This document shows, piece by piece, positions 9,328 to 18,248 of a stretch of DNA of 64,000 nucleotides. The DNA is taken from contig NZ_CP025512.1 of NCBI RefSeq assembly GCF_003491345.1, positions 1,612,001 through 1,676,000 of the forward strand, in the 5' to 3' direction. This stretch comes from Neorhizobium sp. SOG26 (GTDB lineage: Bacteria; Pseudomonadota; Alphaproteobacteria; Rhizobiales; Rhizobiaceae). Position numbers and translations under genes: made by a program. The notes beneath the pieces are model-generated. The model was not told the origin of the DNA. It did not search any database and was given only the letters and a program-made list of their open reading frames with translations. Each line of letters opens with the position of its first letter. Position 1 is the stretch's first letter.

Positions 9328-11325
9328 TCAGACCTTCGTCGCCCGCGCCTTTGTGGTCGCATGGAAGGCCTTGGCGACCGCATCGTCACGGCCGTAGACA
9401 TCGTCGAAGAATTCGACCACGCCATCCTTGTTCGGCCATGCTGTGAAGTAGGAGATGTAGACGGGGATCTTCACCGGCACCTTCACTGCCACGTTCTGCC
9501 CGCCGGCAATGCGCGCATTGACGTCCTCGATGGTCGTTCCCAGCACGGCAGCGGCCATCTTTCGCGGCTCCGCCAGGCGCACGCAGCCGTGGCTCAGTGC
9601 ACGCATGTCACGCTGGAAGAAGCTCTTCGAAGGCGTGTCATGCATGTAGATCGCATGGCTGTTCGGGAACAGGATCTTGAGGTCGCCGAGCGCATTGTCG
9701 CTGGAAGGCGGCTGGCGGACCGAAATCTTGTCCGTCGAGCCGTACCAGTTGACGCTGGTCGAGGACACCGTCTTGCCGCCCACGGAAACCTCATAGCCCA
9801 AGCGGTCGAGATAGCTCGGATCCTGACGCAGACGCGGCAGCATCTCGTTGATGATGATCGACTGCGGCACGCCCCAATACGGGTTGAACTCGACGGTCTC
9901 GATCTCGTCCTGGAAGAAATAGGTCTGGTTCGCCTTGGAACCGACGACGGTGCGCATCGAGAACTGCTCGACCCCGTTGTCGTGATAATAGACCCGGAAC
10001 GCCGGCTGGTTGATGAAAACATACCGGTTGCCAAGCTCATCCGGCAGCCAGCGGGCCTGCTCCATGGCGACCACGATCTTCTTGATCTTGTCCTCGGCGG
10101 TGTGGCCGGTGAGCTTGCGGATCGTGGCTGCCCCGACGACACCGTCAGGCTTCAAGCCTGCTTCCGTCTGGAACGACTTCACCACGTCCACGAGTTCCGG
10201 CGTGTAATCCGGCGTCTGCTGGTAGGAGGCGAGCACGTCCGCATGCTTGGTCTTCAAGGCCTCGGAGGACTTCTGCTGGATCGCAGCAATGATGTTGCCA
10301 AGGTCCGCGCTGCTCTTGCCAGGCTTCAGGAGGATCTGTGTCGGCAGCTCGATCTGCGGCCCGGCGGCGTTGTCCTCGGCGCGCAGCTTCGCGAGTTCGG
10401 CCTTCAGCGCCTGATAATGCGCGCTCTTCGGCTCAAGCCCTTCCAGATACGCAGCCGCATCGGTGGAGGTCTTGGCGAACGGCAGCACGACGGCGAGCTT
10501 CATGTCCTTGCGCTTGATGTCATGGTAGCCGGAGATGCGGTTGGCATCGATGCGGCCACGCAGCATGTCCTGCGCGAACATCAGGACCTTACCGGATAGC
10601 GCGAGTTCAAACTGCATCAAGGCCCGCTGATGGCCTTCAACCGGATCGGTCGCGCCAGCATCGGTCGCAACGCTTTCGTCGGTCGCCACATTGACGACCT
10701 CGGCCGCCGCATCCAGCGGTGCTGCAACGCTCGCGGTGACCAGTGCCGGAACCGTCAGACGGTAGTCGGCCGGATCGAAACCGAACTCTTCGGCGCGATC
10801 GAACAGCGCAAGTACGCCCCTCGCCTTTTCGTTGATGTCGCCGTCTGCCACCCAAAGCGGCTCGGCATTCTTGGCATAATAAGCTTCAAGTGCGGCTGCG
10901 ATATCGGCAGGTGCCGTGACTTTCGCTTCCGCGATGAGCTGCGTGCCGTCGGCGGCAGATGCTGCGGCAAAGCCCGCTGTCTTCACCGCGCGCTGGGCAT
11001 CAGCCTTATAGGTATAATAGCGCGGCCCGGTGACCTTCGGCAGCGGCTCGGGATCTGCAAGCGCCTTTTCGCTCGGCATCGCAGCACGACCGGTTGCCAC
11101 ACCCGGCACGACCTGATGCGGTTCGACCTGGCGGTTCTTGCCGGGGCCACCACGCAGGATATCCATCAGTGTGATCGCATTTGCCGGCGCAACGGCACCG
11201 GCATAGACGGAGACGCTCGACACAAGCGCTAACGCGAGCGAAATTTTTCGAGATGAATGCTGCAAGGTCTTCCCCGTCTCTGGTCCGCACCGCACTGATG
11301 CGGCCTGGAATAAGTGTGACGCCAT
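9328..11325 (-). CDS. L,D-transpeptidase (YcbB/LdtD type) with peptidoglycan-binding domain
   Basis: Periplasmic enzyme expected to make 3-3 cross-links in peptidoglycan, which is a major linkage in Rhizobiales. The 665 residues include an N-terminal export signal, a YcbB-type scaffold domain (about 150-330, with EAYYAKNAEPLWV), a helical peptidoglycan-binding motif (DVVKSFQTEAGLKPDGVVGA, about 385-405) and a YkuD catalytic domain. The catalytic core reads HDTPSKSFF followed by RALSHGCVRLAEP, with the nucleophile Cys in SHGC. The ATG at 11325 lacks a good ribosome-binding site. A TTG at 11265, preceded by GGGGAAG, would give 645 residues and place the signal peptide cleanly at the start (SRKISLALALVSSVSVYAGA), and may be the true start. 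Confidence 0.9.
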   Translation of the reverse strand: MASHLFQAASVRCGPETGKTLQHSSRKISLALALVSSVSVYAGAVAPANAITLMDILRGGPGKNRQVEPHQVVPGVATGRAAMPSEKALADPEPLPKVTGPRYYTYKADAQRAVKTAGFAAASAADGTQLIAEAKVTAPADIAAALEAYYAKNAEPLWVADGDINEKARGVLALFDRAEEFGFDPADYRLTVPALVTASVAAPLDAAAEVVNVATDESVATDAGATDPVEGHQRALMQFELALSGKVLMFAQDMLRGRIDANRISGYHDIKRKDMKLAVVLPFAKTSTDAAAYLEGLEPKSAHYQALKAELAKLRAEDNAAGPQIELPTQILLKPGKSSADLGNIIAAIQQKSSEALKTKHADVLASYQQTPDYTPELVDVVKSFQTEAGLKPDGVVGAATIRKLTGHTAEDKIKKIVVAMEQARWLPDELGNRYVFINQPAFRVYYHDNGVEQFSMRTVVGSKANQTYFFQDEIETVEFNPYWGVPQSIIINEMLPRLRQDPSYLDRLGYEVSVGGKTVSSTSVNWYGSTDKISVRQPPSSDNALGDLKILFPNSHAIYMHDTPSKSFFQRDMRALSHGCVRLAEPRKMAAAVLGTTIEDVNARIAGGQNVAVKVPVKIPVYISYFTAWPNKDGVVEFFDDVYGRDDAVAKAFHATTKARATKV

Positions 11326-11652
11326 TTACCCGATCGGGTTCCCGATGAAAAGAATCGCGTGCCGGCGTCAAGGGTTCCATGAACACGGCAACTGGGGCGT
11401 GGCGCAGGCGGAACGTTAAGAAAATATTGGTTAATATTTCCTTCATGCGGCGCTGACTGACGGACTTGAGGCGCGACCATTAACGCCACTTTTTACCACC
11501 TCGTGTCATAAAAGGCACGCCGCAAACCGCGCCAGACAGGCCGCTTCCGGCTTGCAGCCGCAGATCAATCGTATAGTAATGCCGCAGCAAAATTCAGCGC
11601 TGGCGCCTGACCAAAGCGCCGCGACATCTACGAAGAGACAGAGGCAGCGAAA
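11326..11652. other. Intergenic region upstream of the L,D-transpeptidase and fumC genes
   Basis: This 327-base divergent gap holds no open frame that looks coding. It contains the AT-rich palindrome listed separately and must carry the promoters of both flanking genes. No promoter could be assigned with confidence. Confidence 0.6.
11422..11439. repeat. AT-rich palindrome, candidate operator
   Basis: AAATATT, GGTT, AATATTT: a perfect 7-bp inverted repeat in an otherwise GC-rich gap, about 100 bases before the L,D-transpeptidase start. It could be a protein-binding site or part of a promoter; no regulator can be named. Confidence 0.4.
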
Positions 11653-13044
11653 ATGGCATCAACCCGCACCGAAACCGATACATTCGGCCCGATCGAAGTC
11701 GCAAGTGACCGGTACTGGGGTGCCCAGGCCCAGCGTTCGCTTGGCAACTTCAAGATCGGCTGGGAAAAGCAGCCGCTCGCCGTTGTGCGTGCGCTTGGCA
11801 TCGTCAAGCAGGCTGCCGCCCGCGCCAACATGGAACTCGCCGGTCTCGACCCGACGATCGGCAAGGCGATCATCGACGCCGCCCAGGAAGTGATCGACGG
11901 CAAGCTCAACGACCATTTCCCGCTGGTTGTCTGGCAGACCGGTTCCGGCACCCAGTCGAACATGAATGCCAACGAAGTCATTTCCAATCGCGCGATCGAG
12001 ATGCTCGGCGGCGTGATGGGTTCCAAGAAGCCGGTTCACCCGAACGACCACGTCAACATGAGCCAGTCGTCGAACGACACCTATCCGACGGCCATGCACA
12101 TCGCCTGCGTCGAAACGATCGTTCGCCACCTGATCCCGGCCCTGAAGCACCTGCACGAGGCGCTGGAAGCCAAGGTCAAGGCCTTCTCCCACATCATCAA
12201 GATCGGCCGCACCCATACGCAGGATGCTACGCCGCTGACGCTTGGCCAGGAATTTTCCGGTTACGCGGCTCAGGTCGCTTCCGCGATTGCCAATATCGAA
12301 CTGACGCTGCCGGCGCTTTCCAAGCTCGCCCAGGGCGGTACTGCCGTCGGCACGGGTCTCAACGCACCGGTCGGATTTGCTGAAAAGGTCGCCGAAGAAA
12401 TCTCGAAGATCACCGGCCTGCCCTTCGTGACGGCACCGAACAAGTTCGAAGCACTTGCTTCGCACGACTCGATGGTGTTCTCGCACGGCGCGATCAATGC
12501 CGCTGCAGCCGCGCTCTTCAAGATCGCCAACGACATCCGCTTCCTCGGCTCCGGCCCGCGCGCCGGTCTTGGCGAACTGTCCCTGCCGGAAAACGAACCG
12601 GGCTCGTCGATCATGCCGGGCAAGGTCAACCCGACCCAGTCGGAAGCACTGACCCAGGTCTGCGCCCACATCTTCGGCAACCACGCTGCGCTCACCTTCG
12701 CCGGCAGCCAGGGTCACTTCGAGCTCAACGTCTACAACCCGATGATGGCTTACAACTTCCTGCAGTCGGTGCAGTTGCTGGGCGATGCCGCCGTGTCCTT
12801 CACCGACAACTGCGTCGTTGGCATCGAAGCGCGCGAAGACAACATCAAGCGCGGCGTTGAAAACTCGCTGATGCTGGTAACGGCGCTCAACACCAAGCTC
12901 GGCTACGACACCTGCGCCAAGATTGCCAAGACGGCCCACAAGAACGGCACGACGCTGCGTGAAGAAGCTGTCGGCGGCGGCTACCTCACGAACGAAGAGT
13001 TCGACCAGTACGTCCGTCCGGAAAACATGATCGGACCGAAGTAA
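11653..13044 (+). CDS. fumC: Fumarate hydratase, class II
   Basis: Interconverts fumarate and malate in the TCA cycle without an iron-sulfur cluster, which makes it stable under oxidative stress. Its 463 residues match the family. Visible motifs are the N-terminal [20 protein letters not shown], the substrate-binding [14 protein letters not shown] near residue 100, [14 protein letters not shown] near 136, [17 protein letters not shown] near 185 (catalytic His), and the fumarase/aspartase signature [15 protein letters not shown] near 318 with the catalytic Ser. The ATG at 11653 follows GAGGCAGCGAAA. A clear terminator follows, so it is probably monocistronic. Confidence 0.98.
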   Translation: MASTRTETDTFGPIEVASDRYWGAQAQRSLGNFKIGWEKQPLAVVRALGIVKQAAARANMELAGLDPTIGKAIIDAAQEVIDGKLNDHFPLVVWQTGSGTQSNMNANEVISNRAIEMLGGVMGSKKPVHPNDHVNMSQSSNDTYPTAMHIACVETIVRHLIPALKHLHEALEAKVKAFSHIIKIGRTHTQDATPLTLGQEFSGYAAQVASAIANIELTLPALSKLAQGGTAVGTGLNAPVGFAEKVAEEISKITGLPFVTAPNKFEALASHDSMVFSHGAINAAAAALFKIANDIRFLGSGPRAGLGELSLPENEPGSSIMPGKVNPTQSEALTQVCAHIFGNHAALTFAGSQGHFELNVYNPMMAYNFLQSVQLLGDAAVSFTDNCVVGIEAREDNIKRGVENSLMLVTALNTKLGYDTCAKIAKTAHKNGTTLREEAVGGGYLTNEEFDQYVRPENMIGPK

Positions 13045-13070
13045 GACTGGAAATCATTGGATTTTCGAGA

Positions 13071-13097
13071 ACCCCGCCTGCCTCAGGCGGGGTTTTT
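13071..13097 (+). terminator. Intrinsic terminator of fumC
   Basis: ACCCCGCCTG (13071-13080), loop CCT, CAGGCGGGGT (13084-13093), then TTTT: a perfect 10-bp stem with U-tract. Confidence 0.9.
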
Positions 13098-13302
13098 GCT
13101 GCTTTCTATCGCTTGAGCCGGCAATTCTACTTCCGACGCCACTTGCCTCGATACGACACGATCAAGCACTCGCACATCAACAGGAGACCTACACCTCTGC
13201 GTTGCGATGGCCGGCGTTAATTTGCGCCTCTTAATTCTTTTCCAATATTTTTCGCATACCAATTCTCCTAGATAAAACTGGGTGGGAAAAGTGGGGACGT
13301 CG

Positions 13303-14373
13303 ATGACGACGGCAACGGCGCAAAAGGCGCAATCCAGCGATCTGGTGAGCCAGATCATTTACGCAGTGCGATCGATGGGACTTGCGCCAATCCCGCGCAA
13401 TTATCAGCTGTTTTACGAAGCCTATATCGGTTCCAACCCTGACCTGACGCGGGACCTTGCAGCGCTTGGAAGCCGCGCCACCCAGGAAGAACTGGACGAA
13501 CTTTCGCACCGGCATCTCGGCACGGGACAGGCCGCGGTCATCGAAGACGCCCATTCCAAGCTCCTGGTGGAGCTCGACTCTCTTCTGAAGCTCCTCCGGC
13601 AGGAACAGAATTCGCTGGAAAGCTACAGCAAGCTGCTGGGCGAAACCGCGCAACGCATCAACTCCAAGAGCCATTTCTCGACCGATCTCCTCAGCAACGC
13701 CATCACGCTCCTGAGCGAAGCCACGGGCACGACGATCGCGCACGGCGAAAAGACCGTCGGCGGTGTCGAGCAGCGTTCGCAGGAGATGGACCAGGTTCGC
13801 CGCGAGCTCGATGAATACAAGCGCATTGCGAATACCGACTCACTGACGCGGATTGCCAACCGCCGCGCCTTCGATGAACGTCTTGCGGCGACCTACAACA
13901 ACTCGACGCTGCTTCCGGTCACCGCCCTTGTGCTGGCTGACATCGACAATTTCAAGAAGATCAACGACAGCTACGGCCACCCCGTAGGTGACAAGATCCT
14001 GGCGACCGTCGCCTCGGTCATCCGCGCCAACGTCCGCAAGGATGTCTTCGTTGCACGTTCAGGCGGAGAGGAATTTGCGCTGATCGTCGAAGGCAATACT
14101 GCCGATGAAGTGATGATCATCTGCGAACGCGTTCGCCGGGCGTTGGAAACCCGCACCTTCCGCAATTCACGTTCAGGCGTAGACTACGGCCCGGTCACCA
14201 TATCCATCGGCTTTGCCATGGGCTCGCAGGCGAGCGATCCGGGCGAGCTTTACGCCAGCGCCGACACTGCGCTCTATTACGCCAAGAACGGCGGCCGCAA
14301 CCGGACCGTCTTCTTCGAGGAGCGGATGCGCAAGGACTACGTCGGCAAGAGCTGGCTGATCTACAAGAAGTAA
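13303..14373 (+). CDS. GGDEF diguanylate cyclase
   Basis: Predicted to make cyclic di-GMP, which controls motility and surface attachment. The ATG at 13303 follows GTGGGGACGTCG and gives 356 residues; a GTG at 13282 would add seven. The first 160 residues carry no PAS or membrane segment but a mainly helical region (NYQLFYEAYIGSNPDLTRDL) whose ligand is unknown, with a predicted coiled-coil segment before the GGDEF domain. The catalytic domain begins near TDSLTRIANRRAFDE, and the active-site loop is RSGGEEFALIVEG, an accepted GGEEF variant. The usual inhibitory RxxD site is not intact: the matching segment reads RKDV. It should be cytoplasmic. A terminator follows. Confidence 0.93.
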   Translation: MTTATAQKAQSSDLVSQIIYAVRSMGLAPIPRNYQLFYEAYIGSNPDLTRDLAALGSRATQEELDELSHRHLGTGQAAVIEDAHSKLLVELDSLLKLLRQEQNSLESYSKLLGETAQRINSKSHFSTDLLSNAITLLSEATGTTIAHGEKTVGGVEQRSQEMDQVRRELDEYKRIANTDSLTRIANRRAFDERLAATYNNSTLLPVTALVLADIDNFKKINDSYGHPVGDKILATVASVIRANVRKDVFVARSGGEEFALIVEGNTADEVMIICERVRRALETRTFRNSRSGVDYGPVTISIGFAMGSQASDPGELYASADTALYYAKNGGRNRTVFFEERMRKDYVGKSWLIYKK

Positions 14374-14395
14374 CCTGCCGCGCACCGACGTTCAT

Positions 14396-14426
14396 GCCGC
14401 CGAGCCTGGAGCTGGCGGCCGTTTTT
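14396..14426 (+). terminator. Terminator of the diguanylate cyclase gene
   Basis: GCCGCC (14396-14401) pairs with GGCGGC (14414-14419), with an inner AGC/GCT stem and one bulged G. It is followed by CG and TTTTT (14422-14426). Confidence 0.75.
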
Positions 14427-14436
14427 GCGTGCGGCA

Positions 14437-15045
14437 TCACCACATGGTCTTGGCAGCGCGACTGGCCCATTCCCGGTCGTAGGTCTCCTGGTCGAAGTCG
14501 CTCTTCGCAGCCTTCAGCAGCTTGCCCGGCGTCGGCAGCGTCGCCGGATCGACAAAATGTTGTGGGTTCCAGAGTTCGGCACGCATCACCGCGCGGGCAC
14601 ACTGGAAATAGACTTCCATGATGGTGATCACGACCACCGTGCGTGGATTGCGACCATCCATCTCGAAGCTGGAGAGTAGATCCGGATCCGCAGACACAGC
14701 CGCGCGGCCGTTCACTCGCATTGTCGTGTTCGAGCCTGGGATCAGAAACATCAGGGCGACGCGCGGATCACGCACGATATTGACGAGCGAATCGACTCGG
14801 TTGTTGCCGCGCCAGTCGGGAAGCAGAAGCGTCGACTCGTCTTGTACCCGAACCACGCCGCCGAGGTCTCCGCGCGGAGAGCAGTCCAGGCCTTCCGGTC
14901 CAACTGTGGCAAGCGCCATGAAGGGCGAGGCCTCGATCATCTGTCGGTATTCGAGCGTCAGCGTCTTCGTCACCTTCGCCAGCGAGGCTTCCGGAACGTC
15001 GCTGTAGATCGCCTTCAGTTCCTCGACCGATCTGATGATGTTCAT
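14437..15045 (-). CDS. Pyridoxamine 5'-phosphate oxidase-like FMN flavoprotein
   Basis: A 202-residue split-barrel flavoprotein of the MSMEG_1061-type PPOX group. Members bind FMN or F420, but the physiological substrate is mostly unknown. The body contains SPFMALATVGPEGLDCSPRG near residue 40, then LLLPDWRGNNRVDSLVN near 73 and VALMFLIPGSNTTMRVNGRA near 96, which together form the flavin-binding barrel; a C-terminal helix follows. It lies tail to tail with the diguanylate cyclase and upstream of nothing obvious in its own strand direction. No signal peptide is seen. The specific activity is not predictable. Confidence 0.85.
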   Translation of the reverse strand: MNIIRSVEELKAIYSDVPEASLAKVTKTLTLEYRQMIEASPFMALATVGPEGLDCSPRGDLGGVVRVQDESTLLLPDWRGNNRVDSLVNIVRDPRVALMFLIPGSNTTMRVNGRAAVSADPDLLSSFEMDGRNPRTVVVITIMEVYFQCARAVMRAELWNPQHFVDPATLPTPGKLLKAAKSDFDQETYDREWASRAAKTMW

Positions 15046-15100
15046 CCCGCCTCCCGCTCGCTTCGCCTCGGCGCAAGACTAGGACGGCGGCAACGTGGCA

Positions 15101-16024
15101 TCAAGCGGCAGCGTCCTTGCCTTCTGCCCGCGATGCGGCAGTCTCTGCCGTCAGGAACTGCGCGATCGTGCTGATCACGCCGGCGTCGCTAACAATTCGA
15201 CGATGCCCGAGCCCATTGGCCCAATGCACCTTGGCAGTATCGACCTCTCCGAAACGACGCGCGTGTTCCGCCGCCACTTCCTTGTCATCCTCGGCATGGA
15301 TCACCAGCAGCGGAGTGCTGGAGCGCCTGGCTGCGGCAATGGTGTCGAAATCATCGAGCGGTGCGCCGGCGATTTTCTCCGCGTATTGGATCATCAGTTC
15401 CCTGACCGTGGGCGACAGCCCGACCATCCGCGCGAAACCGTCAAAGATCCACTGGATATGGCTCGGCGAGCCGATAACGACCGCCTTCGCCGGCGAGATC
15501 GTGCCAACGCCCTTGAATACTTTGCCAAGCGTCAGCAACAGGGACGCACCACCGAAGGAATGCCCTACAACGGCATCAAATGGCCCAAACTGCCTGTCCG
15601 CCTCGACAATGACTTCGGCCGCCTGCTTCATGTTGAGGCTGCGACCGCTGGACAATCCATGTCCGGGAAGGTCAAGAGCCACCACATGCGCTCCGGCCTC
15701 CGAAAGGCCAACCGGCAGCGAAGCGACATAGGCGGCGTTCGAGCCCCAGCCATGCACCACGAGCCAACGCGGCTTCTTGGCATCCGTCTCGGTGTTCAGA
15801 TGATATGACATCACCGTCGACCGACCAACTCGAAATGGGATCTTCCGCGCCGAAGCAAGCTTGCGGAGACCTTCCGCCTGCATCGCTGCTGCCTTGTGCC
15901 CTTTCGGTCGTCGCGATGGTGTGAGACAGAAGAGCTTGAACGCCAGCGACGCGGCGAGCCGCGGAGAAAGAGGTCCGAGAATTGCGAACCCGAAACGGAT
16001 GACCTTCAGCCCAAACTTTGCCAT
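15101..16024 (-). CDS. Alpha/beta hydrolase
   Basis: A 307-residue alpha/beta-hydrolase fold enzyme. The oxyanion-hole motif VVHGWGSN is near residue 92, the nucleophile elbow GHSFGGAS near residue 155, the acid in HAEDDKEV near residue 253 and the catalytic His in NGLGHRRIV near residue 280, so the triad is complete. The N-terminus has a hydrophobic stretch (FGFAILGPLSPRLAASLAFK) that may be membrane-associated. The ATG at 16024, preceded by AGGTG, is preferred; a longer frame would overlap the divergent MarR gene. The substrate is unknown. Only 46 bases separate it from marR, so the regulator probably controls it. Confidence 0.88.
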   Translation of the reverse strand: MAKFGLKVIRFGFAILGPLSPRLAASLAFKLFCLTPSRRPKGHKAAAMQAEGLRKLASARKIPFRVGRSTVMSYHLNTETDAKKPRWLVVHGWGSNAAYVASLPVGLSEAGAHVVALDLPGHGLSSGRSLNMKQAAEVIVEADRQFGPFDAVVGHSFGGASLLLTLGKVFKGVGTISPAKAVVIGSPSHIQWIFDGFARMVGLSPTVRELMIQYAEKIAGAPLDDFDTIAAARRSSTPLLVIHAEDDKEVAAEHARRFGEVDTAKVHWANGLGHRRIVSDAGVISTIAQFLTAETAASRAEGKDAAA

Positions 16025-16042
16025 AGTGAGACACCTAAGAAA

Positions 16043-16056
16043 GTTCAATGCTGAAC
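16043..16056. promoter_or_regulatory. Candidate MarR operator
   Basis: GTTCA, ATGC, TGAAC: a perfect 5-bp inverted repeat in the 46-base gap between the divergent hydrolase and marR genes. TGAAC also recurs at the marR start. The position fits an operator controlling both genes. Confidence 0.5.
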
Positions 16057-16070
16057 AATAAAGTACAACA

Positions 16071-16562
16071 ATGAACAAAAAGCAATCCCTCCCTTGGGAC
16101 CATCCGCGCTTTCGCAGCTGGATTGCCGTCGCAAGAGCCTGCCAGATGATGCAGAGCGTACTGGCGCGGGAACTGGCGGCGCTCGACATCAAGCCGCCGC
16201 ATCTCGACATCCTGATCAATCTCTATCGCTTCGAAGGGATTTCGCAGCAGGAACTCGCCCGCAAGCTTCTCGTCGGCCGCTCCAACATGAGCATGGCGCT
16301 TCCGCAGATGGAAAAGCGCGGCCTGATCGAACGCCGCGGCGACGAGAAGGACAAGCGCGTCTGGCGCCTTTACCTGACGAAAGCCGGTCGCATCGTGACC
16401 GAACAGGCGATGGAGGTGCAGACCTCGCTGATCGAACGGACGCTTGCCAATGAACCGCTCGACCAGTGCATGGCGATGGCCGACACCATGGAACGACTCG
16501 TCCACCGCCTCCAGACCGGCCTATTGGAAGAGCCCGCGGCGGAGAAGGCCATTGAGGAGTAA
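16071..16562 (+). CDS. MarR family transcriptional regulator
   Basis: A 163-residue winged helix-turn-helix repressor. The DNA-binding core reads DILINLYRFEGISQQELARK, then LVGRSNMSMALPQMEKRGLIERR, followed by the wing with GDEKDKRVWRLYLTKAG (about residues 45-110). The flanking helices form the dimer interface. MarR proteins usually repress a divergent neighbour and release on binding a small aromatic or lipid-like ligand; here the divergent neighbour is an alpha/beta hydrolase. An inverted repeat lies between them. The ligand is unknown. Confidence 0.92.
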   Translation: MNKKQSLPWDHPRFRSWIAVARACQMMQSVLARELAALDIKPPHLDILINLYRFEGISQQELARKLLVGRSNMSMALPQMEKRGLIERRGDEKDKRVWRLYLTKAGRIVTEQAMEVQTSLIERTLANEPLDQCMAMADTMERLVHRLQTGLLEEPAAEKAIEE

Positions 16563-16571
16563 GGTTGCGGT

Positions 16572-16940
16572 TCAGGATCGCTTGGGATCGCGGCTCAGGC
16601 CCTTCTCGGCAAGCTCCGCTTCATAGACGGCAAACAGGTCGGCACCGCGTTCACCGAGTTCACGCAGATATGACCAGGTGAAGATCCCGCTGTCGTGACC
16701 ATCATCGAACGCGATCCGCGCGGCATAATTGCCGGTCGGCACGATGGCGCGGATACCGACATGGCGTTTGCCGGGAACTGTCACCTTCTGGCCCGGCCCA
16801 TGGCCCTGCACTTCGGCCGATGGCGACAGGACCCGCATCATTTCCGCCGGCAGGGCAAACATCTGGCCATCGTCGAATGTCACTGTCAGTGTCTGCCGGT
16901 CCTTCGATACCTTCAATTCGGTGGGCCAGTTGTCGTTCAT
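16572..16940 (-). CDS. DUF971 (GBBH-like N-terminal domain) protein
   Basis: A 122-residue protein consisting of a single DUF971 domain, the small fold also found at the N-terminus of gamma-butyrobetaine hydroxylase. The core runs from PTELKVSKDRQTLTVTFDDG to FDDGHDSGIFTWSYL, with the conserved DSGIFTW segment near residue 88. The ATG at 16940 follows GGAGA and is preferred over an ATG four codons upstream. Stand-alone DUF971 proteins are often encoded near molybdenum-cofactor or Fe-S genes, and moaA lies just beyond in divergent orientation. The biochemical role is unknown. Confidence 0.85.
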   Translation of the reverse strand: MNDNWPTELKVSKDRQTLTVTFDDGQMFALPAEMMRVLSPSAEVQGHGPGQKVTVPGKRHVGIRAIVPTGNYAARIAFDDGHDSGIFTWSYLRELGERGADLFAVYEAELAEKGLSRDPKRS

Positions 16941-17089
16941 GCGGTTCTCCATCCATGCTTTGCCTGCTGACTTATGGGCTCGGCGCCACCGCGGCAAGCA
17001 GTATGCGCGTCAACCGGGCAGAGAGCGCATGCCGCACTTGACGCCTCCCGCCAAAGTGCCCACCTTTGGTGACGAGGGAGAACCGCCAC

Positions 17090-18139
17090 GTGAACAGTTT
17101 TGCAGGACCTTTCCAGGGAGCCTCGCCATTGGTGTCTGACAAGGCACCGATGATCGATCCTTTCGGCCGCGCCGTGACTTACCTTCGGGTCTCCGTCACG
17201 GACCGCTGCGATTTCCGCTGCACATATTGCATGGCGGAAAACATGACCTTCCTCCCGAAGAAGGACCTGCTTACGCTGGAGGAACTGGAGCGGCTCTGTT
17301 CCGCCTTCATCGCCAAGGGCGTGCGCAAGCTTCGCCTGACCGGCGGCGAACCGCTGGTGCGCAAGAACATCATGTACCTCATCCGCCAGCTGGGAGAGCA
17401 CATCAAGGCTGGCGCTCTCGATGAACTGACGCTGACGACGAACGGCTCGCAGCTCGCGCGTTACGCCCACGAGCTCTACGACTGCGGCGTCCGTCGCATA
17501 AATGTCTCCCTCGATACCCTCGACGCTGCCAAGTTCAAGTCGATTACCCGCTGGGGTGACCTGAACAAGGTCATGGAAGGCATCCAGGCAGCTCAGGATG
17601 CTGGCTTGAAGATCAAGCTCAATGCCGTCGCGCTCAAGGGCTTCAACGAGTTCGAGATCCCGGAGATGATCCGCTTCGCGCATGGCCGCGGCATGGACCT
17701 CACCGTCATCGAAACCATGCCGATGGGGGAGATCGACGAGGACCGCACCGACCAGTATCTCCCGCTCTCGAAACTGCGGGCTGATCTGGAAGAGCAGTTC
17801 ACGCTGGTCGACATTCCCTACCAGACCGGCGGGCCAGCCCGTTATGTGGAGGTGAAGGAAACCGGCGGACGGCTCGGCTTCATCACGCCGATGACGCATA
17901 ACTTCTGCGAAAGCTGCAACCGCGTCCGCCTCACCTGCACCGGCACGCTCTACATGTGCCTCGGCCAGAACGATGCGGCGGACCTGCGCACCGCGCTGCG
18001 CGCCTCCGACAGCGACGATTATCTCTCCGCAGCCATCGATGAAGCGATTGGCCGCAAGCCGAAAGGCCACGATTTCATCATCGACCGCACACACAACAGG
18101 CCGGCTGTCGCGCGGCACATGAGTGTCACCGGCGGGTGA
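17090..18139 (+). CDS. moaA: GTP 3',8-cyclase MoaA
   Basis: Radical-SAM enzyme for the first step of molybdenum-cofactor synthesis, in which GTP is rearranged on the way to cyclic pyranopterin monophosphate. The radical-SAM cluster motif is CDFRCTYC. The second Fe-S cluster ligands are CESCNRVRL and a third Cys in [12 protein letters not shown] is the SAM-binding segment, and the protein ends in the GG required for activity (VTGG). The preferred start is GTG at 17090, after GGGAGAACCGCC, giving 349 residues; a TTG at 17066 is less likely. MoaC is not adjacent. MobA and mobB lie downstream after two exporter genes. Confidence 0.97.
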   Translation: MNSFAGPFQGASPLVSDKAPMIDPFGRAVTYLRVSVTDRCDFRCTYCMAENMTFLPKKDLLTLEELERLCSAFIAKGVRKLRLTGGEPLVRKNIMYLIRQLGEHIKAGALDELTLTTNGSQLARYAHELYDCGVRRINVSLDTLDAAKFKSITRWGDLNKVMEGIQAAQDAGLKIKLNAVALKGFNEFEIPEMIRFAHGRGMDLTVIETMPMGEIDEDRTDQYLPLSKLRADLEEQFTLVDIPYQTGGPARYVEVKETGGRLGFITPMTHNFCESCNRVRLTCTGTLYMCLGQNDAADLRTALRASDSDDYLSAAIDEAIGRKPKGHDFIIDRTHNRPAVARHMSVTGG

Positions 18140-18248
18140 CGGCCCCGCCCTGACCTAAATTTCTTCGGCAGGTCGGCTTCGCCGGAATCTGTACTGGCGA
18201 GCCTTATGCCATTGCTCTAAGACACTTCGCACAGAGGAGTCGTCGTTT

